From: Chromera velia
Lineage: Eukaryota > Sar > Chromeraceae
Direction of reading: 5' to 3'
Assembly (NCBI GenBank): GCA_018398765.1
Contig: JAHBMJ010000377.1
Span: forward strand, 15,001-48,900
DNA length: 33,900 nt
Under the pieces are notes generated by a model. That model saw only the letters and a program-made list of their open reading frames with translations. It ran no database searches and was not told the DNA's origin. Shown one piece after another: positions 1 to 10,088 of this stretch (its first letter is position 1; each line of letters starts with the position of its first letter). The translations under genes were made by a program, and so were the position numbers.

Positions 1-584
1 TATCCATGAATATCTTTGTGGAATGAATGCGTATGGGGGCAGAGCACAGTAAGGAACAGAAAAGCAATCAATGTGAGGCAGAGCTACACATATAGAGGAA
101 CAAGGCGCGGAGGCAGGTCCAAAATGATAGGCAGAACAAACGAAGAGGGCAGGTTTCTTTCCGTGTTTTTTGTGTTCCTGTGCAAGAGGGGAGACTCGGA
201 TCGAGAGGAAGAGAAAAAAAGGAAAATGTCTTCGCGCAAGGAGGGGATCTGATGGATGGCTCCGTTTCCCTCCCCTCCCGTCCCGCCCTCTCCTCTCTGG
301 CGCCTTCCTGTCTGCATGCCTCTTCTCCTCTTGTCCTCCAAATGCTTCGCTTCTCCACAAGTCACTAGTCGAGCAAACATCGTCAATCTACCCCCTCGCC
401 GCATGTATCCCTTCCACCCGGCCGATCACTAGAGTTTTGCATGCATTCACACAGCCAGCCAAATCAAAAGCAAAGGAAAGGGAATGGAGGGCATGAGAGC
501 GAATGAAGCCATCCCTCACTGATCGATCGTACCTGCTTCTTTGTTTGTTTGCCTCTCTCCCTCCATGCATCTGAATTCGTTATT

Positions 585-725
585 TGTTTTCTTTCTTTCT
601 TTCTTTCTTTAAATTTCTTTCTTTCTTTCTTTCTTTCTTTAAATTTCTTTCTTTCTTTCTTTCTTTCTTTCTTTTTTTCTTTCTTCCTTCCTTCGTTTCT
701 TTCTTTCTTTCTTTCTTTCTTTAAA

Positions 726-757
<32 letters not shown>

Positions 758-765
758 TTCCTTTT
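585..765. repeat. (CTTT)n microsatellite with AAATTT interruptions
   Basis: A pyrimidine-only CTTT array is interrupted at least three times by the same TTTAAATTT word, giving a higher-order pattern of about 35-40 bp. Its long open frame of Phe/Leu/Ser codons is a product of the repeat, not a gene. Confidence 0.95.
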
Positions 766-1040
766 ATGAGTTCACCTCTCTGATTGTTTCTTTTTCTCTT
801 CCTTTTATGAGTTCACCTCTCTGATTGTTTCTTTTTCTCTTTCTTTCATGACTTCACCTCTCTGATTGTTTCTTTCTTTCTTTCATGACTTCACCTCTCT
901 GATTGTTTCTTTTTCTCTTTCTTTCATGACTTCACCTCTCTGATTGTTTCTTTTTCTCTTTCTTTCATGACTTCACCTCTCTGATTGTTTCTTTCTTTCT
1001 TTCTTTTATGACTTCGCGTCTCGTCTCGATGTATTTATCG
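766..1040 (+). repeat. 41-bp minisatellite, seven copies, ending next to an exon
   Basis: The unit contains ATGACTTCACCTCTCTGATTG followed by a T/C-rich spacer. Units start at 766, 807, 848, 885, 926, 967 and 1008, so the spacing is 41 bp with one 37-bp unit. The last unit diverges and runs to the acceptor TCTGCAG at 1041-1047. The array would supply the pyrimidine-rich end of the intron before the first visible SDR exon. Confidence 0.9.
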
Positions 1041-1047
1041 TCTGCAG

Positions 1048-1228
1048 GTGCGTGTCCAGAATCTCCACGGAGACGGGTGATCGAGTGGACGTGGTGGTCC
1101 ACTTCGCGGGCATCACCCAGCCGTTGAAGTTTTTGGAGATCTCAGAGGATGATTACAGGAAAGTTGTGGACATCTCTCTGAAGGGGTCCCTCTTGGTCTC
1201 CCAGGTCAGTCAGTCAGTCTGTCAGTCT

Positions 1229-1259
<31 letters not shown>

Positions 1260-1876
1260 AGTCAGTCAGTCAGTCAGTCAGTCGGTATAATGGATCGATC
1301 ACTCATGTCATGCTGAGAAGAAAATCAATCTTTCAAAAAGGGGGGGTGACAGATGCATGTTGGCTCGTAGACAGAAAGCTAGTCGTGTGGATTCTTGGGT
1401 GGGAGTCACCTGCAGAATCCTGCCCTGCTTCTGGCGCCTGCATGCCTTCTTCCGCTGCCCTAACTGTATAATTGTTCGCATGAGGGTCGGACACCGTGAC
1501 AGTCAACGAAAAACAGACTGGTCCTTTCTTTCATCCTTTTGACTTCCTCCACGAGACTGACAGACTGGCTTTTTAAATTCTTTGCGAGGGAGCTCCCTTT
1601 ATTCACGCTTGTTCCCCCTGTGTGTTCATTGTTCGCTGCTTCCCCCCTTCTTTTGATCGATCGATCGATCAGGCTGCGATTCCACTGATGAAGGCTCGAG
1701 GAGCGGGGTCTCTGGTGTTCATCTCGAGTGTCTCTGCTCAGCAGGGAGGGGGGATCTTCGGGGGGCCTCATTATTGTGTGAGTGGAGGAATCGAGGGGGG
1801 GAAGCTAGAGGGTGCATGGTTGTGGGGGGCGGCTTTGTTTTGTATTAGAACAGTACATCTTTCATGTATGTATGTA

Positions 1877-1918
<42 letters not shown>

Positions 1919-3138
1919 TATGAACAAGCGAGTTAGTAACAGAGCGACCGAGAGAGAGANGGGGGGGAGAGGAAGAGAGAGAGAGAGAGAGAGAGAAGGC
2001 GACAGAGACAGAGACAGAGAGAAGCAGAGAGAAGCAGAGAGAAGCAGACACAGAAGGGGATGGAAGAGGACAGAGAGAGGCACAGAGAGGGAGGGGGGGA
2101 GGGAGGGAGGGAGAGAGAGGCAGAGAGTTTGCCTGCCTCTCTGTCTGTCCGTCTGTCTGCAGGGAGCCAAGGCAGGCTGTTTGGGCCTGATGCGCGCGTG
2201 CGCAAAAGAGTTCGGGTCTTCGGGTATCCGTGCGAACGCGATTTGCCCCTCCTTGGTTGAGACAGGTCAGTCAGTCAGTCAGTCGTGGTGTTTGTTTGGT
2301 GACACATGCAGAACCTCTTCTTCGGTCGTCCCTGGCGGTAGTCAGTACAATCGTGTGTTGCCCGCAGTTCGCCAAGTGCTTATTTTTCACGATGCTCAAA
2401 GTAGACGCTCGTGTGCTAATGTGAAAATATGCACTTCTGAACATCATCTTTTCTTGATCATGCAGGAATAGCGAAGGGGATGACAGAGGAGACTCGCGAG
2501 AAGATCAGAGGGGGTATTCCTCTGGGAAGAACTGGTCAGGGAGGATACGAAGAAGCGGAAAAGGAAGGAGGGATAAAAGGAAGGAAGAAGGGAAAGGGAG
2601 AAAAGGGAGGAGGCAAGCAGGGCCGTCGTACCGATTGCAATCGAAGTTATTTGGCTCTCTCTGGATTTATTTTTAAGTTAGAAAGGGCTGAGTAAAGCGC
2701 TTCATTTTGTGCCCCCCCTCCCCCCCCCCTCAGTGTGCGTGTATGTGTGTACTCGTGCGTGTGTGCATCCATGTGCGAGTCGGTGCTTGTTTTTTGGGGG
2801 GGTGGGGGTATTATTGTGTCGTTCTCGTTGTTCGTGCAACTGGCAATTTTGTTCTGTGCAACTGTCTGTCTGTTCAGGTTTCTCGGGTTGCATATTTTTG
2901 AGGTCGTGTTGTCATTTGTAGTTGGCCATCTGTCTGTTTGTGCTGATTTTTGTATATGCAGGTCCATGTACGTGTAAAGGGAGGCATGTAGATGAATGAA
3001 TGTTGACACACACGTTTGCATCGATCCGCAGGAAAACCCGACGACGTCGCGGGGGTCTGTCTCTTCTTGGCATCTGACCTTTCGGCGTACGTATCGGGAG
3101 CAACCATCGACGTCAACGGGGCGAGCTACTTCCGGTAG
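1048..3138 (+). CDS. Short-chain dehydrogenase/reductase (SDR, FabG-like), 3' five exons
   Basis: NAD(P)-dependent oxidoreductase of the classical SDR family; substrate unknown. Exons by splice motif and continuous phase are 1048-1204, 1673-1777, 2163-2265, 2466-2534 and 3032-3138 (TAG), giving 179 residues. Seen in order: VVVHFAGIT, equivalent to the NNAG region but with H-F replacing N-N; SLVFISSVSAQQG with the catalytic Ser; Y-C-G-A-K, the YxxxK pair, split by the second visible intron exactly after Cys; GIRANAICPSLVETG; PLGRTGKPDDVAG; and a typical SDR C-terminus, YVSGATIDVNGASYFR. A usual SDR has about 245 residues, so roughly 65-75 N-terminal residues with the TGxxxGIG nucleotide site are missing, presumably in exons before 1048 or before the window. 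Three of the four donors begin GTCAG and two sit in AGTC repeats. The family call is firm; 3-oxoacyl-ACP reductase is only one option. Confidence 0.9.
1205..1283 (+). repeat. (GTCA)n array starting at the splice donor
   Basis: The first visible SDR intron opens with GTCAGTCAGTCAGTC and continues as GTCA/GTCT repeats for about 75 bp, so the GTCAGT donor hexamer occurs many times in tandem. The third visible intron (from 2266) opens the same way with about four units. Confidence 0.9.
1863..2130. repeat. TATG/TG then GA-rich microsatellites in an SDR intron
   Basis: 1863-1921 is TATG/TG repeat and about 1950-2130 is GA-rich purine repeat with GAGACAGA and GAGAAGCA variants. The only ambiguous base in the window, N at 1960, lies at the junction with a G run and marks a sequencing or assembly difficulty. 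Confidence 0.9.
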
Positions 3139-3416
3139 CTGTATACCCAGCAAGCAACCAGCAATTGAGTGTTAAACGAAAACCGATCAAACGTAGCAGG
3201 GGGCGGTGGGGACTGGGGCAGCGGCTTGTATCCTATAATATAAAACAACGCGTCAAATATCAAGGGTGTTTACAGAGGCTGAAGGCTAGGCTATAGAGTA
3301 AATTGGCTAGTCACTAGACACAGTCACGCCGCGACTCACGCGGCAGTGCGGTCGACCCCGGCGGCCGCAAATCTACCTAAATAATATATATATTTCTGGG
3401 CATATTTCAATGTGTT

Positions 3417-3434
3417 GTACCCTAGCTAGGGTAC
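3417..3434. repeat. Perfect 18-bp palindrome
   Basis: GTACCCTAGCTAGGGTAC equals its own reverse complement and is followed by GCTAGCGTAG. It lies alone in AT-rich DNA; I found no matching terminus to make it a transposon end. Confidence 0.9.
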
Positions 3435-5137
3435 GCTAGCGTAGTCTTTTTTTACTTTGATAATAAGTTTAATTCCAGGCTAGATTTTAAGAAGTTTAAA
3501 CACCGATAAGAACTCAATTCAAATTAATTTATTCAAAAAAAAAAAAGAAAATATTGTAGAAGTCCATATCGTAAATGAAACTTAAAACTTCAATGGCAAA
3601 AAGTTTGTATCTTACTAAGTTTCTTAATATGACATTAAGCTCCCTGCATACGTGTGTTTCTAAATTACAGACTGCCAGACAGACTGCCTAAGGCTAATGA
3701 CTTATTACTAGACTTATCCGATCGGAGTCATTACCAGTACGTATATTACCAGTTAAAGTTGTTTAATCATGGAATATATTTATTCACTAGTTAGTCACTT
3801 TAAAAGTAATATAATCAGGAATATATTCAGAAATATATTCCTAAATTAATTAAGGGGGGCTCCGCCCCCGGGCTACATTTTTAATTTTTTTTTTTTAAAC
3901 ACAGTTTGTGACTATAAAAAATTGGTTTTGAAAAAGATAAACAGGGGCTTCACTGAAGAAGGAAATGGAACCTGACCCTCTATGGTGGTGGAGATAACGT
4001 GAGGAAGCAGAGTGGCGTTATCTCCCATCTTTACAATTTTGTTTTTAAGCTCATTCTGATGCTGGGTAGCGATTGCTTTTTTGATTTCTTCTGTCTTCTT
4101 TTTGCAGCTTCGAAGGTGAGTCCAAAGATTGGACGTCCCTCTACTGCTTTTGGCTGTCGTCCCGCAGGAATTGCATGTATACGATTCTACAGGTTTGCCG
4201 AGCGGTGGCTAAACTGCTTTGAAGAAGTCTTGTACGTCTACTTGACTCCTAGACTTGACTCATTTTCAAACTATAGAGTTAATCGTCTGAACATATCAGG
4301 CCTCAGTCATTTCAGACTGGTATCATGGGTTGCTGTGACTTTAAGTTTGCATCTTACCTTGTGTTTGAAACTCATGCATGAAGACCCAATTTTTGATGCA
4401 ACATGTATAATTGGCTATTCAGCTCCGAATGCATGTACCGATGGCCGCGGCCGCTAGTAGGAGCGGTGGGCCGCGCCGGCGCATGCATGGCTGGCCCGGG
4501 CTGCATGGGCTGGGCCATGCATGCAGTGCACTGGATATGTACAAGCCTCTAGGCTACTCCCAAAATATTTGTTTTTATAATGTAAAAAAAAAATCATGCA
4601 CCATTAGAATGACTAAAGGTATTAAAGACTAGTAAGAATCGGACTTTAGCTAATTAATCACTTTATTCAATCACATTCAATCACTTCATGGAATAATTAA
4701 ATATATTCTAATCACAAGTGACTAAACACCTTTGTTACCAGTGAATCATATACTCTAGCATATACTATTCAATAAATTTGATAACTTATCATTCAAGTTA
4801 GTTGTTATTAAAGTTATTCAATAGTATGATTGAGACTGTCATGGTACTAGAGACTGTATCACCTAGGGCACCAATTAAATCACTATTACTATCATTATGA
4901 ATGCGTAGCATTTAATTTCATACATTGTGGTACGTAACATTAAATTAACAGTGATACCTATACTATAGACTGATACACTTAATTGTACCTAAAGCTAGAC
5001 CTAGCGAAAGCTTAATTTAAAGTTGGTGATATTAAACTGAATTAATTTAAATTAAAAACTGAAATAAAACAAATTTAAAAGTTATAGAAATTGTAAACTA
5101 ATTAAATTTAATTTGGATTTAATTACTTGAAATAATT

Positions 5138-5255
5138 ATAAATTATACATGTGATCATTATTTTGTTTTGTAATGCAGCGTGTATCCCTGCATATAATAA
5201 ATTATACATATGATCATTATTTTGTTTTGTACTGCAGCGTGTATCCGTGCATATA
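5138..5255. repeat. 59-bp tandem duplication
   Basis: Two adjacent copies (5138-5196 and 5197-5255) start ATAAATTATACAT, contain GATCATTATTTTGTTTTGTA and end TGCAGCGTGTATCC plus CGTGCATATA or CTGCATATA. They differ at only a few bases. They lie immediately after the stop codon of the minus-strand gene at 5275, so they may be part of its 3' region. Confidence 0.9.
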
Positions 5256-5274
5256 TTCGTACATCAATTGATGT

Positions 5275-7548
5275 TCACCCTTCTTCTGCCAGTACCAAAA
5301 TTTGTTCTAACGCTTCAATCACCCTCTTCCTCAGCATGACTCCCTTCATCATAATTGCATACTGCTCCTTTTGATACTCCCGCCGCCCGACCTCGTTCTC
5401 CACCATGACGGGAGACGTCACAATTTCGATTTTCCATCGGTCCTCTGAGTCCCCCAGCTCGTTCTCCTTCTCCTCTCCGCATCCCCCCACAGAGTCTTCC
5501 TTACCATGATCCGCCCCCACCATCTCGGGAGGAGGAGAAGAAGCACTTTGCGTTTCCCCATGCACCACGACTCCTCGGCCTCCTAAGACGCCCTCACGGT
5601 CATCAGGTACTACGAGATCTTCCAGCTGCACAGTCGGAGAGAAAGCTGCAAAGCACCCCTTTCCGCTTCCATTTGCACAGGAACCCGTGGCACAAATCGC
5701 ACCTGAAATTTCATGCGGACGAATGTGGGCCCTCTCTGTGTGTCTTTTTTCTTCCCCCGCTTCCTTTTCTTCTGGTAGGAATCTTCCTTTCAAAGAGAAA
5801 TCTTCAACTATCTGCGTAAGAAAAGAGGACGATACCGTCCTTGGCTCTGTCTCCTTTCCTCTTCCCCTTCCTTTTCTTTTCTCCTTCTCGTCTTTCGTTG
5901 CCTCCCTCTCTTTTCTTCTCCCCTCGTTCTGCTCCTCCCACGCCTCCAGGTCATACGGTGACGCACGCATGTCCAAAATTCGGGCCCGGATGGCAAGGTG
6001 TAAAGCCTCTAGGACCAGATCGGAAGGTACGAGAGGTGCCAGCTTGATGAGCCATTTGAATAAATCCATGGACGCGTGCAAGCAGGCGGGCTGCTCGTTC
6101 TCAGCCGCGTCTACGGTCTGCCGAGAGAGCTGGAGAGGATTGAGGGCTTTGCCTTCTGGGGGAAAGAAGCGATAAGCGTCATAGTGAGTGCAGCTGAGCA
6201 AACCGTTCTCCACCACCTGCATGCATACATTCGTGCATGCGTGCAGATATGAATGAAATAGAAGAACAAAAGAAAAGGGTCGCGAAGAAGATCTGAGGTC
6301 AGGGGGGAGGGGAAAACCCACGCGGGAAAAAAAGAGAGAGAGATCCCTTTGAAACAAAGAGTTGATCCCTCTCGAAACGCTCCTTCTGTTTTTTCCATCG
6401 CTCGCTTCTCGCATTTATATATTTTCCTTTTTTTTTGCTTCAAGTCATCCTTTTCCTAATTGTCCCCGACTGTTCGTTTATTTTTGTTTCCTCCGACTCC
6501 ATCTGCGCGTCCTTTTCTCTTCTTTTCTCTTTTCTTTTTTCCTCTTCTTTGCTCTTCTCTTCTCTTCGCTTCTCTGCTCCTCTCTTCTCATGCAGAGATT
6601 GCATGCAAAGATGCATTCATGGATTCGCACTTGTCTGCCTGTCAGATGCCCCACTGATCGACCGACCTCGTTGATTTTGGTTTGCGGAATCCTCAGAGGC
6701 AAATTTTGGAAACGAGAGGAGGAGGGGGGGGCTCCATCGGGCCTGTAGAGCATGGCCCATTCGTGTAAACCGAAACAGGTCATCTTGGGGGGGCGTGACT
6801 GGGTGGCTTTGAGCAGACCTATCTGCCATCTGACCGCAGACTTCCTTTCCTCAGACAACTTTCGGGGGTCAATGTAGACGGCTGCCTGTGTGGATCGATT
6901 GACGGTGCAGGCTGTGCCTGTCTCTGTGTGTGTTTGGACACAGGCTGTTGGGTTGGTTTCGATGGTTCCAGTTGAAAGGAATCTCTGCATCCTCCGACTG
7001 AAACCGTCTACTTCCGCTCGGACAACTCCCACCCCGACGCCTGGAGACCAGTGCTTGAGATCTGCAGGGTTGAAATGGTAATACTCAAAAAGGAAGTTGA
7101 ATATTGGGTGCACGCGGTCGTGCTCCAGCTTTGCCCCTTTCTTCTTCCTACTTGAACCGTTCCCGTCTCCTTCTTTCGAAGTGAACTGAGAGGGAAGGAG
7201 CCACTGCAACCTCCGACTGTGGAGGTCTTGTCTCCTTCCGAATTCTCCCAGAGACAGAACGGAATCAACACCAGCAGGCACAGGGAGGAGAGAGGAAGGC
7301 GGCTCGTCCTTGCAACTGCTTCCCTCCATCTCTGCCACCAAAGAAACCTCCGAGTCTGCCACGCCCGAGAGCACACCCCTCTTTACTGGTCTTTGGAAGC
7401 GAGTCACACCGAGGAACGGCGAAGGAGTTCTTTCTCGCCTTCCAAGCAGAGCCTTCCGTTTGTGAGCAACAATGGTGGAGCACACTGAATGGGAGCTCAA
7501 GAAAAGAAGACAGAGAAGGTACTCTGAGGTGCACCCAATCATCTGCAT
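5275..7548 (-). CDS. Conserved protein of a bacterial-type family auto-labelled 3-methyladenine DNA glycosylase
   Basis: Two exons join in phase 0: 7548-6667 and 6216-5275. The intron (6217-6666) has donor GTCGGT and acceptor CATGCAG. The product has 607 residues. Residues 147-380 carry the family's signature blocks: HPIFNFLFEYY, NPADLKHWSPG, SRPPKMTCFGLHEWAMLYR, LPLRIPQTKINEVVE (across the splice), CTHYDAYRFFPPE, EQPACLHASMDLFKW, VPSDLVLEALHLA and LDMRASPYDL. I recall these from actinobacterial proteins of about 300 residues often named 3-methyladenine DNA glycosylase; I know of no experiment that proves this activity. An insertion of about 160 residues, rich in Glu, Lys and Arg, separates ASPYDL from a short conserved C-terminus (REYQKEQYAIMMKG). 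The first ATG gives a hydrophobic leader (residues 8-23), possibly a signal or plastid bipartite leader; a later Met could be used instead. Confidence 0.85.
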
Positions 7549-8090
7549 CCCCAAGGAGACGCCTGCAGCCTTTCACTGCCAGGCCTGCGCATTCGGATCG
7601 CACCACTCGTCTGTGAGTCTGACATATACACGCGTCAGAACGCGGAACTTCATTCAGGAAGCCTAGCTGTCAATCTATAGCATTTAGTAACATGCCGTCT
7701 ACAAGAGAATTGATGAGAATTTAAAGAGCTATATATAGGGAGGCAATGGCACGTAAAACTCTGACCTTGATTCGCCATGCATCGCGACGCGCGGCCGTTT
7801 TACGCGCGCCGCGCGGGCTCGGACCATGCATGCATGCAAGCATGCAACAGTGCAACATGCAACAAAATGCAAAAAAATATATACGCACGGACCTAGCTAC
7901 AGCTGACTGCACACAACAGTGACAACAAACCGATGCAACAACCCCTGACTGCAGGCTCTGAGCTCATGCTTAATGTCCAAACACTATGTATACACAACTG
8001 TGCCATATATATGAATACACAACATTGAATGGATGTTTGATCACCCAGATGTCGATCGACAAACTACTGAGAACCTAGCTGAGAACCGCA
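7549..8090. other. Upstream region of the preceding gene; no gene seen
   Basis: This is the 5' side of the minus-strand gene. It includes a GC-rich patch around 7780-7850 with GCGCGCCGCGCGGG and GCATGCATGCAAGCATGC words inside otherwise AT-rich DNA. I see no coding signal. Confidence 0.6.
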
Positions 8091-8097
8091 GTCGTTT

Positions 8098-9029
8098 TAA
8101 AACAGAAGCTTACTTCATTTTTCTGTTTGTGCTTTCAATCAATATACTTTGGCTCAGTACTGCCTTCCTTCTCGTAGCAAAGACAAGCTCCTTTTTTCAC
8201 CTCCTGAGGATCCGTGGCGAAGTCTTCCTCTTTGGAGGGTGGCTTGTGGTTCGATATCTTTCCCTCTTACTGAAACGGACTGGAGACTCGTTCCGACTAA
8301 GCAGACAGTCAGGGTCTACATTTTGAGACTTCCATGGTACTTCGGCATTCCTCTTCTTCTGATTGGTGGCGCATCGATCTTCGTTTTTAAGGAACCGATC
8401 ATCAATTTCTTCACAATGATGAGTGTCCCAATATAACCGGTATCCTATTTGTTCCAAGCTTGTTTCGATCTCTCACTTTGTCTGCTTGATTGCGTCATTG
8501 GCTAGGTCATTGGTTGCGCAGGTAATCGAGGCTCTCAAAAAGATACTTCGCGCTTTTGCTGCTGTGGCTGGCCCAAAACAATTCTTCCAGTTTCCATCGT
8601 AATTTGCTCCCTTGAATTGAAATCAAGTTCCTGCCCTTCTGAACGCATTGCAGAATGCCGAAGAGCTTCAGAGCGTGAAGATACAGGTAGATACAGGCAA
8701 GGCAGCGCCTCCCAGTCATTATGAAACAGAAGTTTGCTTTAATCTTCTGTTTGTGCTGTCGATCTATTTTGGCTTCAACACAATCACTGCCGCTTTGGCA
8801 CTGATTCGGCTAAGCAAGACAACGACCTCCTTCCGTCTGCTAAGAACGCGTGGCAAGATCTCGCTGTTTGGAGGCTGAATCATGGTTCGATGCCTAGACT
8901 AAGTTCGATGCTTCACTCTGACGGAGAAAGACTGCAGACTCGTTCGAAACAAGGGGACAGTCAGGGTCTACGTTTTGGGACTTCCATGGTATTTTGGTCT
9001 TCCTCTCTTCTTGATTGGCGGAGCCTTAT
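8098..9029 (+). repeat. Two diverged copies of a repeat of about 300 bp
   Basis: Copy 1 (about 8098-8375) and copy 2 (about 8722-9029) share ACAGAAG-TT, TTCTGTTTGTGCT, GACTCGTTC, CAGTCAGGGTCTAC and GACTTCCATGGTA in the same order, with substitutions and small indels. Short open frames in both would encode related hydrophobic peptides (FLFVLSI and LLFVLSI), but neither is intact: copy 2 meets a stop within about 80 codons. This looks like an old dispersed element or dead duplicated gene rather than a working one. Confidence 0.7.
8591..8690. repeat. Dispersed repeat copy related to 13234-13330
   Basis: Both sites share, in order, ATTTGCTCCCT, TTGAATTGAA or TGATTGAA, TCA-GTTC-TGC, GC-TTGCAG-ATGCC, AGAGCTT and GCG-AAGAT. 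Similarity over about 100 bp, 4.6 kb apart, indicates a multicopy family. No termini are visible. Confidence 0.6.
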
Positions 9030-9193
9030 TCCGACGTACTTCTAGCTCGATTGGCTAGATAGTACGTCAGAAGGTATGTATATATATTTAAAGCTCAGAC
9101 AACTTAGCCTTAAACCACTCTTCAGTCTTCAGTTAGTGTTCAGACAGTGTTGTAGAGGTCTTTGATTAGGGTCTTTTCAAGTTTTTGTTGCCG

Positions 9194-9395
9194 AAGTCGT
9201 TTCTAAGGAAACTACTTGTACAGAGGTCCTTAGTCCAGAAGTAGTTTCCAAAGGAAACTACATATCAAAAGTCGATAGTTAGAAGTAGTTTCCAAAGGAA
9301 ACTACTTGTCAGAGGTCGATAGTTAGAACTAGTTTCCAAAGGAAACTACTTGTAAGAGCTCGATGGTTAAAAGTAGTTTCCAACAGAAACTACTT
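9194..9395. repeat. Tandem array of hairpin-forming palindromes, 44-bp period
   Basis: Five palindromes begin at 9194, 9239, 9283, 9327 and 9371. Each has arm AAGTAGTTTCC and its inverted complement GGAAACTACTT around a 3-nt loop, some with one or two mismatches. They are separated by about 20 bp of similar sequence (GTCAGAGGTCGATAGTTAG-like). The spacing is 44 bp (45 for the first). Single half-palindromes GGAAACTACTT follow at 9411, 9538, 9579, 9597 and 10044. A TATATATATTTAAAG word at about 9080-9095 could be a promoter element. Function is unknown. Confidence 0.9.
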
Positions 9396-10020
9396 GTAAG
9401 AGGGTCTTTTGGAAACTACTTGTTATGGAGCTATAAAGCCTTCCAGAAGAGGAACAAGAGGTTAGAAGTCTTTATTGGAGACAACGGACGTCTAAACTTC
9501 TTAGATTGTCTTCTTAGAGGTTGTTATATGTAGAAGTGGAAACTACTTCCGAGAGTGACTGGTCAGTAGATCCTTGTTGGAAACTACTTGCCAATTGGAA
9601 ACTACTTAAGAGGTAAAAGGTTATTTTTGCTCAAAAATTCGCTTTCAAGGAAGTTCTTAATGATAATCCAAGTGCCACTTTTTGGTTGGTCCATCTCCGG
9701 AGAAGTTTAGGCTCTCGTGGAAGACTTACAATTTTCTGAGTCTTCCAACAGTGTTTTGGTTTATGCTACAGTCCATCATTTTATAATACAGGCCATCATT
9801 GTCGTTTTGGCATAGCTACAGGATATGATTTTGTAGTTTTAGTACCTTTCACATGGTAGGAAAAAGAGGGGTGACCGGGGATTGAACCCGAGACCTTCTG
9901 ATTATTAGTCCTGTGTCTTAACCACTATAATATACATACTAGGCCGCTTGCCCATTTTTATTTAGCTTAGTCTTCCTGACTCTTGTGTCTCTCAAGCCTT
10001 GAAAGTTTGACAGAACAGCC
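9396..10020. other. Half-palindrome zone and tRNA-like element; no protein gene seen
   Basis: The stretch after the palindrome array contains scattered GGAAACTACTT half sites up to 9607 and a tRNA-like sequence at 9861-9930. Otherwise it is unremarkable AT-rich DNA. Confidence 0.6.
9861..9930 (-). pseudogene. tRNA-like (tRNA-Ile-like) Pol III element, degenerate
   Basis: Read on the minus strand, TAGTGGTTAAGACA resembles a D-arm/A-box and CTAATAA resembles an anticodon loop with AAT (Ile). TCGGG-TTCAATC-CCCGG makes a good T-arm with a B-box (GGTTCAATCCC), and TCACCCC then a T run follows as a Pol III-type terminator. The anticodon stem does not pair beyond two base pairs and no upstream 7-mer pairs with TCACCCC. 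It is therefore not a normal tRNA; a pseudogene or tRNA-derived SINE head is more likely. Confidence 0.55.
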
Positions 10021-10088
10021 TTGATTTTCATTTTAAAATTTAAGGAAACTACTTCCGTATTGATTTGTAAGCATCGAAGGAGAAGGGA

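Larger units (their letters stand above)
1..1047. other. Non-coding 5' flank or intron upstream of the SDR exons
   Basis: I see no convincing exon. An SDR enzyme needs an N-terminal TGxxxGIG nucleotide-binding segment before the exon at 1048, and no frame here encodes one, so those exons probably lie upstream of the window and most of this stretch is intron. Positions 1-580 are mixed-composition DNA without recognisable coding signal; 585-765 is a CTTT microsatellite and 766-1040 a minisatellite. Confidence 0.6.
3139..5274. other. AT-rich intergenic block without a supported gene
   Basis: This 2.1-kb block is much more AT-rich than the genes on either side and full of TAGTCACTAG, AATTAA and TATATA words. 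It holds an 18-bp palindrome (3417-3434), a GC-rich hairpin-like word GGGGGCTCCGCCCCC near 3855, a GC-rich island with GCGGCCGC and GCATGC words at 4440-4530, and a 59-bp tandem duplication (5138-5255). An open frame of about 150 codons at 3999-4457 begins with GTG, matches no family I recognise and is probably chance. Confidence 0.7.

Noticed and set aside
549-824. Long Phe/Leu/Ser open frame
   Set aside because: Translation of the CTTT microsatellite; no start context, no family.
3999-4457. 152-codon open frame in an AT-rich block
   Set aside because: GTG start, no recognisable motif, no splice partners; likely chance.
9194-9395. Regular repeats that resemble a CRISPR array
   Set aside because: The spacers are similar to each other rather than unique, no cas genes exist and the genome is eukaryotic with introns; it is a tandem palindrome repeat.
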